A stretch of 18,388 nt of DNA from UBA3775 sp964625275 (lineage in GTDB: Bacteria > Bacillota > Clostridia > Lachnospirales > Lachnospiraceae): contig CAZVBH010000044.1 in NCBI GenBank assembly GCA_964625275.1, positions 1 through 18,388 on the forward strand, written 5' to 3'. Positions 13,373 through 18,388 of this stretch are shown here, piece by piece. Numbering within the stretch: the first letter of the stretch is position 1; the number at the start of each line of letters is the position of its first letter. The notes under the pieces are model-generated. The model worked only from the letters and a program-made list of their open reading frames with translations. It was not told the DNA's origin and made no database searches. The position numbers and the translations under genes are program-made.

Positions 13373-14218
13373 ATGTGGTATTATTCTTATCATAATTATA
13401 AAAATATTAAAATGTTGCCATTTTATATGGTTGGTATAGGCTGTCATGACCAACAACCTCCAACCTATCGACCTGATGGTCTTGCCAGAGATCAATTTAT
13501 TTATTGTGAACACGGAAGTGGAGCCATTTTATTTAATAATATGATAAATAGCTCAGAAAAAAATGCAACAATAATTTCAGCCGGAACCGGTCTTTTTATT
13601 CCCGCAAATATACCTCATTACTATTTCCCAACAGAGAATATTTGGGATGTGAGATGGCTTTCCTGTGGTGGCGATGGTGTTAAACAGATTTGTGATGCAT
13701 TACAAATAACTCCATGCAACGTTTTTAATCTTAATTCAGTTCAAAAGCTCGATGAGATAATTAACAGAATGCACAGAGATGCAATTTGTGACGAAATGGG
13801 AATATATACCGCATCTGCCTCCGTTAATAACTTCATTATTGAATTTGCTAAGCAGTCTCAAATATTGATACCAGAAAATCAGTCAGCAGATCACCTTTAC
13901 GAAAAACATATGGCTATAATTCGTGATTATATTGAATATCATTATCAGGATGTTATAACCATGGATGAGCTTTGCGAAACTCTTTCAATCTCACCTCAGC
14001 ATTTATGTCGCATTGTAAAATTTTGTACCGGTAAGCGTCCTATTGCTTATATTAACATGATTCGAATTGAAAAGGCAAAAAATCTTTTAACAACCAGCAA
14101 TTATAAGATTGAACAGATTGCCAAATGGTGTGGATTTGAAAATTGCAACTATTTTTGTAAAATTTTTAAAGAATCAGAAGGCATGACGCCAACAATGTTC
14201 AGGAATTTCAAGTCATAA
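13373..14218 (+). CDS. AraC-family transcriptional regulator
   Basis: The 281-aa protein has the usual layout: an N-terminal cupin sensing domain (about 20-150; HGSGAILFNN, GTGLFIPANIPHYY) and a C-terminal double helix-turn-helix (about 185-281) with MDELCETLSISPQHLCRIVKF and IEQIAKWCGFENCNYFCKIFK, then GMTPTMFR. The cupin of such regulators typically binds a sugar. It is transcribed away from the GH59 lipoprotein gene, so it most likely activates that gene in response to released sugar; the ABC operon follows on the same strand. AGGTG lies before the ATG. The family is secure; the target is inferred. Confidence 0.92.
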   Translation: MWYYSYHNYKNIKMLPFYMVGIGCHDQQPPTYRPDGLARDQFIYCEHGSGAILFNNMINSSEKNATIISAGTGLFIPANIPHYYFPTENIWDVRWLSCGGDGVKQICDALQITPCNVFNLNSVQKLDEIINRMHRDAICDEMGIYTASASVNNFIIEFAKQSQILIPENQSADHLYEKHMAIIRDYIEYHYQDVITMDELCETLSISPQHLCRIVKFCTGKRPIAYINMIRIEKAKNLLTTSNYKIEQIAKWCGFENCNYFCKIFKESEGMTPTMFRNFKS

Positions 14219-14272
14219 TAAATTTCTTAAAAATCATTATTATCGTTTATAATTAAATTTCCTCAGCACAAA

Positions 14273-14301
14273 TTGACCTACTTTTCATATATTAGATATA
14301 T
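14273..14301 (+). promoter_or_regulatory. Promoter of ABC importer operon
   Basis: TTGACC (14273-14278), 17 nt, ATATAT (14296-14301), about 15 bp before the GTGAGGG ribosome site of the ATPase gene. The fit is moderate. Confidence 0.4.
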
Positions 14302-14317
14302 AGTCAAGTGAGGGTTT

Positions 14318-15193
14318 ATGGAGCCAAAGCTTTCTGTCAAAAATTTGAGCTATTCATACTATGGTCTTAGTGGTGAAACTAAAGCTCTCGATAATATCAG
14401 CTTTGATATACAAAAAGGTGAGTTTTTTGTAATCGTCGGTCCTTCCGGCTGTGGCAAGTCCACTCTGCTTTCATGTCTTTCAGGACTTTTTTCGCCCACA
14501 AGCGGTTCAGTTCTCATTGATGGAAATGAATTTTCAAGCTCTCATTCCAAGGTTGGCTACATGCATCAGCATGATTTACTTTTTAACTGGCGAAATAATT
14601 ATAGAAATATTAAGCTTTCTTTAGAAATTAATCATAAAAACGAAGAGATTAATTCCAAAAACAATTCAGATAAAAGAATTGGAGTTAAAACCTTTACGCC
14701 ATTACAGGCGTTTAAGACTTCTTATAGGAACAAATCATTTAAAAGCAAAAGACAACGAGGTTCAAATCAAATCAATGAGCTATTGAATAAATATGCTTTA
14801 GCTGATTTTTCTAAGAAATATCCTTACGAGCTTTCTGGTGGAATGAAGCAGCGCATAGCTCTAATCAGGACACTTGTTCAAAAGCCTGACCTGCTTCTTT
14901 TAGATGAGCCTTTTTCAGCACTTGATTTTCAAACAAGACTGGAGGTCTCTGCCGATATCTATCGAATAATCAGACAGGAAGGTAAAACAGCAGTCCTCAT
15001 CACTCATGATATTGAGGAAGCAGTTAGCATGGGCGATAGGATTTTGATTTTAAGTAAACGACCTGCAAAGGTTAAAGATATTGTAGAGGTTAATCTAGGT
15101 GTCACTGAACGTAACCCTCTTACGTCAAGAGATGCGCCTGAATTTTCAACTTATTTTCATAAAATCTATGAGGAGTTAAAAAATGCTGAATAA
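14318..15193 (+). CDS. ABC transporter ATPase, nitrate/sulfonate/pyrimidine-precursor type
   Basis: This ATP-hydrolysing subunit shows Walker A GPSGCGKST (about 43-51), a Q-loop MHQHDLL, signature LSGGMKQR, Walker B LLLLDEPFSALD and the H-loop LITHD. NWRNNYRNI after the Q-loop resembles the TauB/SsuB/ThiZ group (typical LPWRNV). Between that point and the signature lies an unusual, basic and low-complexity stretch of about 50 extra residues (roughly 108-155: NEEINSKNNSDKRIG... KSKRQRG). It pairs with the permease at 15183, with an 11-nt overlap. The substrate cannot be read from the sequence because the binding protein is missing. Confidence 0.9.
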   Translation: MEPKLSVKNLSYSYYGLSGETKALDNISFDIQKGEFFVIVGPSGCGKSTLLSCLSGLFSPTSGSVLIDGNEFSSSHSKVGYMHQHDLLFNWRNNYRNIKLSLEINHKNEEINSKNNSDKRIGVKTFTPLQAFKTSYRNKSFKSKRQRGSNQINELLNKYALADFSKKYPYELSGGMKQRIALIRTLVQKPDLLLLDEPFSALDFQTRLEVSADIYRIIRQEGKTAVLITHDIEEAVSMGDRILILSKRPAKVKDIVEVNLGVTERNPLTSRDAPEFSTYFHKIYEELKNAE

Positions 15194-16040
15194 GGTTAGG
15201 GATATGACTACAAGAAAAGCAGAGAATAATCGGAACAAGTCAGACATCTGCAATCAAGCAGCTTCTTCAGGTCAGCTTGCATTTGTAAGAAGACATAAGC
15301 GAAAAGTTATAACAATTCATTTTTTCAGATTGCTTATTCTTTTTGTAATTCTTGGTGGTTGGGAGCTGCTTACACAAATCGGCAAACTGGATTCATTTAT
15401 ATTTTCAAGTCCGTCAAAAATTGTAAGTGCAGCATCCTATTACTGGAATGAGGGAACACTGGCATATCATTTAAAAATAACCATGCTTGAAACCTTGGCC
15501 TGCTTTTCGATTGTTATTGGAGGTGGAATTTTAATTGCAATTCTATTTTGGTGGAATAATACTCTCTATAAAATCTTTGAGCCTTTTATTGTTGTTCTCA
15601 ACAGTCTTCCGAAATCGGCTCTTGCACCTCTTTTCATTGTATGGCTTGGAACGGGTATGAGGACAATAATTACAGCTGCTACGTCTGTAGCTATTTTCGG
15701 TGCAATCCTATCACTTTATGAATATTTTTCAGCTACCGATTCTGAAAAAATAAAACTAATTTACACCCTTGGCGGCACTAAGCTTACCGTACTGACTAAG
15801 CTGGTGCTTCCGGCAAATCTTGCTTTAATTATTAATGTTATGAAGGTAAATCTTGGACTTTCTCTCGTAGGTGTTATCATAGGTGAATTTGTTGCAGCTA
15901 ATGCAGGACTTGGATATCTAATTCTGTATGCAAGTCAAGTATTTAAACTCGATTTAGTGATTCTGTCAATCGTAATACTTGCAGGAATTGCAGCAGGCTT
16001 TTATTTTGTGCTAGACTGGCTGGAGAAAAGGGTATTATGA
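15183..16040 (+). CDS. ABC transporter permease, TauC/SsuC/ThiX-like
   Basis: The 285-aa membrane protein has about six hydrophobic segments after a long basic N-terminal tail (residues 1-45). The family EAA loop is seen as YTLGGTKLTVLTKLVLPANLALII, followed by GVIIGEFVAANAGLGYLI, a close match to permeases for sulfonates, nitrate or thiamine precursors. It carries GAGGAG before its ATG inside the end of the ATPase gene, so both are translated together. Its TGA overlaps an ATG (ATGA) that opens only a nine-codon frame, suggesting that the next gene was lost. Confidence 0.92.
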   Translation: MLNKVRDMTTRKAENNRNKSDICNQAASSGQLAFVRRHKRKVITIHFFRLLILFVILGGWELLTQIGKLDSFIFSSPSKIVSAASYYWNEGTLAYHLKITMLETLACFSIVIGGGILIAILFWWNNTLYKIFEPFIVVLNSLPKSALAPLFIVWLGTGMRTIITAATSVAIFGAILSLYEYFSATDSEKIKLIYTLGGTKLTVLTKLVLPANLALIINVMKVNLGLSLVGVIIGEFVAANAGLGYLILYASQVFKLDLVILSIVILAGIAAGFYFVLDWLEKRVL

Positions 16041-16066
16041 ACAAAGAGCATGTTATGTCTGAGTAA
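16037..16066 (+). pseudogene. Start remnant of lost downstream gene
   Basis: ATGA overlap with the permease stop opens MNKEHVMSE-stop. Binding-protein genes often follow at this spot; only the first codons may remain. Very short, so tentative. Confidence 0.3.
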
Positions 16067-16068
16067 GG

Positions 16069-16293
16069 TTAATTGCTTTCTTTGAGCTTACGTTCTTCAC
16101 GTTCTTTTGCTATTTCAGCTCTTGCCTCTTCTGTCAATCTTATACAATCCTCTTCTGTTGGATGATAACCATTAGCCTCATAGAATTCCTTCTGAGCCTG
16201 TGCACTAATCTCATCAAAGCTTCGTCTTGATGGTTTCATAACTTTTTTTGTACTTCCCGAGTTTTGGGAAAGCTTGCTTGTAAATTCATCCAT
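16069..16293 (-). CDS. Small hydrophilic protein, same family as 59-aa gene
   Basis: A 74-aa protein with AAAGGA 6 nt before its ATG. A charged helical core, FDEISAQAQKEFYEANGYHPTEEDCIRLTEEARAEIAKE, parallels the 59-aa protein at 2500-2679 (RFKNAYGRLLTEDEAIQLTSDIRKAL). It shares no motif with a family I know. It sits where the ABC operon breaks off, before a decayed ATPase start (16324-16389). In both places the family lies beside rearranged genes, which may hint at a mobile or toxin-antitoxin role. Confidence 0.6.
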   Translation of the reverse strand: MDEFTSKLSQNSGSTKKVMKPSRRSFDEISAQAQKEFYEANGYHPTEEDCIRLTEEARAEIAKEREERKLKESN

Positions 16294-16323
16294 AATAAAT
16301 CCTTTCCGTCAATCGCTTTCTAT

Positions 16324-16389
16324 CTAAGATCTGTCCTGCTTATACATCTCATTCAAATCAGACAACTCTTTTTCACGACCAATAAACAT
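16324..16389 (-). pseudogene. N-terminal relic of DUF234-type ATPase
   Basis: GGGAG plus ATG opens MFIGREKELSDLNEMYKQDRS-stop, the typical start of archaeal-type AAA ATPases (normally continuing to GRRRVGKT). The rest is absent. A matching promoter (TTGACT-17-TACTAT on the minus strand, about 16487-16459) remains upstream. Confidence 0.65.
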
Positions 16390-16427
16390 CAAAGCATTCT
16401 CCCTATAAACTTAAGAATATTAGCAAA

Positions 16428-16467
16428 CTATTAACTTTTAAGTTATTAACTTTAAAGTTAATAGTAA
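16428..16467. repeat. AT-rich inverted repeat near promoter of ATPase relic
   Basis: ACTATTAACTTT and AAAGTTAATAGT face each other around TTAAGTTATTAA-like bases, directly after the likely -10. This is an operator-like arrangement, perhaps of a lost regulator. The remaining gap up to the terminator at 16568 holds only AT-rich sequence. Confidence 0.4.
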
Positions 16468-16567
16468 TAAATTTATTATTTAAAGTCAACAAATATTCTT
16501 AAAATCTCCGGTTTTTATTCTGAAGTTTTTAGTCAACTTTAAAAATTTTAATTTGCAGGCAACCCAA

Positions 16568-16600
16568 AAGAGCCGGCAGACTTTTAATCTGCCGGCTCTT
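16568..16600. terminator. Bidirectional terminator after hsp20
   Basis: A perfect 13-bp stem AAGAGCCGGCAGA/TCTGCCGGCTCTT with a 7-nt loop and T-rich tails on both strands. Confidence 0.9.
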
Positions 16601-16627
16601 TTTTATATACAATGCTTTAAAGGGAGG

Positions 16628-17074
16628 TTAGCCTTGAATTGCAATGTGTTTATTGCTTTCTATCTGCTTTTCAACCTTTGCTACCGATACCTTCAGGATG
16701 CCATCCTTGAAGCTTGCTGAGATATCTTCTGCTTTAACATCTTCGCCTACATAAAAGCTTCTCTTGCAATTACCATAGAAGCGTTCTCTACGTATATACT
16801 TGCCTGTCTCAGGATTCTTTTCATTATTTTCGACTTTCTTTTCAGCCTTAATTGTAAGATAGCCTTCGTCAAGCTCTGCGCTTACATCCTCAATTGCATA
16901 TCCTGGAAGATCCATTTCAAATTCATAGGATGAATCTGTTTCCTTGATATCTGTTCTCATTAAATTGCCTGTGTTAAAGTTGTAAAAATTCTTTTCCATA
17001 TCTGATACTTCCTTTCTTCCATATAATACATCATTCATAGCTTCTAAGCCATTTAATAAACCATTTACTAACAT
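16628..17074 (-). CDS. Hsp20/alpha-crystallin small heat-shock protein
   Basis: The 148-aa ATP-independent chaperone binds unfolding proteins in the cytoplasm. The alpha-crystallin domain covers about residues 38-140: RTDIKETDSSYEFEMDLPGYAIEDVSAELDEGYLTIKAEK, then RRERFYGNCKRSFYVGEDV and the conserved SFKDGILKVSVAK. The tail ends with IAIQG, near the usual IxI motif. AAAGGA lies before the ATG. A perfect CIRCE operator and a strong promoter upstream show control by the HrcA repressor. Length is normal for the family. Confidence 0.95.
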   Translation of the reverse strand: MLVNGLLNGLEAMNDVLYGRKEVSDMEKNFYNFNTGNLMRTDIKETDSSYEFEMDLPGYAIEDVSAELDEGYLTIKAEKKVENNEKNPETGKYIRRERFYGNCKRSFYVGEDVKAEDISASFKDGILKVSVAKVEKQIESNKHIAIQG

Positions 17075-17163
17075 AATTGCATCCTTTCTTTCTGCCTAAA
17101 GCAGAACCTTATTTTATTTTGATCCGTTGTTATTATTTACGGTCAATTTCATTTGATGATTAT

Positions 17164-17205
17164 GTTATACCACTTTCGTTAGCACTCGTCAAGAGTGAGT
17201 GCTAA
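17164..17205 (-). promoter_or_regulatory. CIRCE operator with embedded hsp20 promoter
   Basis: TTAGCACTC-N9-GAGTGCTAA (17179-17205) is a perfect CIRCE, the HrcA binding site. On the minus strand the -35 TTGACG (17192-17187) lies inside the CIRCE loop and the -10 TATAAC (17169-17164) follows after 17 nt, so HrcA binding would cover the -35. Confidence 0.95.
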
Positions 17206-17345
17206 CAAAATTTCTAAAAATTCTATAAAGTTTATTTTTCTTTTCTTCTGTATATACTATTATGGTATTTTATTCCTAGACCGAGCTTTTTTTAGTTTAT
17301 ACTTTAGGGAACAAATAAATTTTATCTCAAATTTAGGAGTTATCT

Positions 17346-17750
17346 GTGAGAAATTTTCTTAGAGCCTTTATCCTCTGTGGGATAACAGGCTGGATTATTG
17401 AATGTATATATACCGGTTTGATTTCTATGCGCAAGGGAAACTTGAAGCTCACCTGCCAGACTTCAATATGGATGCTTCCAATTTATGGTCTTGCAGTTTT
17501 CATTCCAACTATTTATAAGCATATAAAAAAGCTTAATATCGTTATCAGAGCTTTAATTTATGCCCTGCTTATTATATCAGTTGAATATGTGACCGGATCA
17601 CTGCTTTCACTATTTGACGGATGTCCATGGTCTTATTCAGAATCTGCCTTTAATTATATGGGAATTATAAGGCTTGATTATTTTCCTCTTTGGATGCTGG
17701 TGGGCATTATATATGAATATTTATTCCGTCATGTAATAATTAATATTTAA
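17346..17750 (+). CDS. Small multi-pass membrane protein (putative ABC transporter type IV, CmpB-like)
   Basis: The 134-aa protein starts with a GTG preceded by AGGAG and contains about four hydrophobic helices (3-22, 42-60, 66-88, 112-132). GWIIECIYTGL...LTCQTSIWMLPIYGL resembles the PF06541 family of small clostridial membrane proteins named as putative transporters, of unproven role. It is divergent from hsp20, single, and followed by a partial palindromic element that may terminate transcription. Confidence 0.7.
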   Translation: MRNFLRAFILCGITGWIIECIYTGLISMRKGNLKLTCQTSIWMLPIYGLAVFIPTIYKHIKKLNIVIRALIYALLIISVEYVTGSLLSLFDGCPWSYSESAFNYMGIIRLDYFPLWMLVGIIYEYLFRHVIINI

Positions 17751-17782
17751 TCTTATCTGATAAGTCCCCGCTTTAATCGAGT
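17746..17782 (+). repeat. Left-end copy 3 of the palindromic element
   Basis: TTTAATCTTATCTGA then AAGTCCCCGCTT matches the start of the element at 2921-3058 (read on its minus strand). The rest is missing. Confidence 0.45.
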
Positions 17783-17811
17783 TTAGAGCAGCCGACACTG
17801 GGGCCTTTTTA
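17783..17811. repeat. Short repeat with GACACTGGGG core, copy 1
   Basis: TTTAGAGCAGCCGACACTGG followed by a T run lies after the stop of the minus-strand gene at 17812. A related sequence, TTTTTAGAGTGCTTGACACT, stands at 18208-18245. The two CCCC/GGGG blocks flanking 17764-17803 may form a terminator for the plus-strand membrane protein. Confidence 0.4.
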
Positions 17812-18156
17812 TCATTTATTATATAACATAGTTGCTCCAGCTAGTTCTTCATTTAATGACACACTGCTTGCTTGAGTTGGCAGGCCTTTTTTTATGTCTT
17901 CGTCAAGATGGTATACTATGGCTCCTCCGACATAGTCATCCGGATTATTTCTTTTAGCTTCATTTGTGAAAATTTTGCTGATATGTCCTTCTATTTTTAA
18001 GAATTCCAGACTGTCTGCTGCATAACATGAAGCAATAACGATACGTGGTTCTTCATCTTCAGATTTTTTAGAAAGTAACCAGATACCACTAATCTCATCT
18101 TTGTTTAAAGTATTACAATAATCATTTAATTCATCTAAAAATTTATTTGAAACCAT
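17812..18156 (-). CDS. Hypothetical 114-aa protein
   Basis: The start chosen is the ATG at 18156 with AAAGGAAG 6 nt upstream; an in-frame ATG 14 codons earlier lacks a ribosome site. The protein is soluble and has a mixed alpha/beta look: NKFLDELNDYC, EPRIVIASCYAA, a glycine turn DDYVGGAIVYHLDED, then SVSLNEELAGATMLY. No known domain is recognised. Single gene, flanked by short repeats on both sides. Function unknown. Confidence 0.65.
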   Translation of the reverse strand: MVSNKFLDELNDYCNTLNKDEISGIWLLSKKSEDEEPRIVIASCYAADSLEFLKIEGHISKIFTNEAKRNNPDDYVGGAIVYHLDEDIKKGLPTQASSVSLNEELAGATMLYNK

Positions 18157-18207
18157 AGTAATCTTCCTTTCTACTTTTGAAATTGAGCTGAGACTCATTA
18201 TATTTTG

Positions 18208-18250
18208 GAGTTTTTAGAGTGCTTGACACTGAGGGTTCCTTTTAGCCATA
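18208..18250. repeat. Short repeat with GACACTGAGG core, copy 2
   Basis: Similar to 17783-17811 (TTTAGAG...GACACTG.GG..CCTTTT). It lies after the stop of the ATPase relic at 18259. Confidence 0.4.
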
Positions 18251-18258
18251 TACTTAAA

Positions 18259-18312
18259 TCACTTAGTATATAGTTTTTCGCTATTTTCAAGTTCGTTTTT
18301 TCTACCTATCAT
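18259..18312 (-). pseudogene. Second N-terminal ATPase relic
   Basis: GGGAGG plus ATG opens MIGRKNELENSEKLYTK-stop, a start like that at 16389 (M.IGR.NEL...LY). The body is missing. The bases further right (18313-18388) contain GGTAGT/ACTACC inverted arms (18335-18356) but no other feature. Confidence 0.55.
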
Positions 18313-18388
18313 AAAATATCCTCCCAATAAATTATGGTAGTGTCAAATTTTACTACCTTTTTATTGTCTAAACCTTTATTTTTTCGGG

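Noticed and set aside
14219..14317. Riboswitch (for example thiamine type) before the ABC operon
   Set aside because: Only 98 bp, AT-rich, without the conserved riboswitch core sequences.

Overview
Taxonomy: the DNA is AT-rich with strong GGAGG-type ribosome sites, TTGACA-17-TATAAT promoters, a CIRCE heat-shock operator and a Gram-positive style lipoprotein. This suggests a low-GC Firmicute, most likely a Lachnospiraceae-like gut or rumen Clostridium relative. The family level is inference.

Left part (1 to about 10,500), an accessory island with almost everything on the minus strand. Its centre is an IscB RNA-guided nuclease gene (226-1527) with all RuvC and HNH catalytic residues. It is preceded by a structured RNA region about 335 nt long, in the position of an omega-RNA, and directly behind that by a CRISPR array of ten full 36-nt repeats (1863-2539). 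No cas gene is visible. The omega-RNA begins with a segment able to pair with the CRISPR repeat, so array, scaffold and nuclease read in one direction as spacer-repeat, anti-repeat, scaffold, IscB. Next comes a type III toxin-antitoxin locus (ToxI repeats, attenuator-like terminator, ToxN/AbiQ-like RNase). The ToxI repeats and promoter of a second such locus are cut by the left edge. Further right is a four-gene operon (7105 to 4061): a 79-aa small protein, a HipA/CtkA-like kinase, a P-loop ATPase with a PD-(D/E)XK-like tail, and a chimeric nucleotidyltransferase-zinc protein. Beyond it lie a second, truncated ATPase, a 535-bp duplicate of the first ATPase tail, a VbhA-like small antitoxin without a visible Fic partner, and an unknown 346-aa protein. 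The region is full of fragments, duplicated promoters and a repeated palindrome at gene 3' ends, as expected of an island reshuffled by recombination.

Right part (10,597 to 17,750), ordinary chromosomal genes: a secreted GH59 galactocerebrosidase-like lipoprotein diverging from an AraC regulator; a two-gene ABC importer (ATPase and permease) whose binding-protein gene is missing; an Hsp20 chaperone under CIRCE control; and a small membrane protein. The right end (16,069-16,389 and 17,812-18,388) again holds small unknown genes and two decayed starts of one ATPase family.

Most notable: the CRISPR-associated IscB with a possible tracrRNA-like omega-RNA, and a gene-shuffling pattern (palindromes at stop codons, near-identical promoters) in the surrounding toxin-antitoxin genes.
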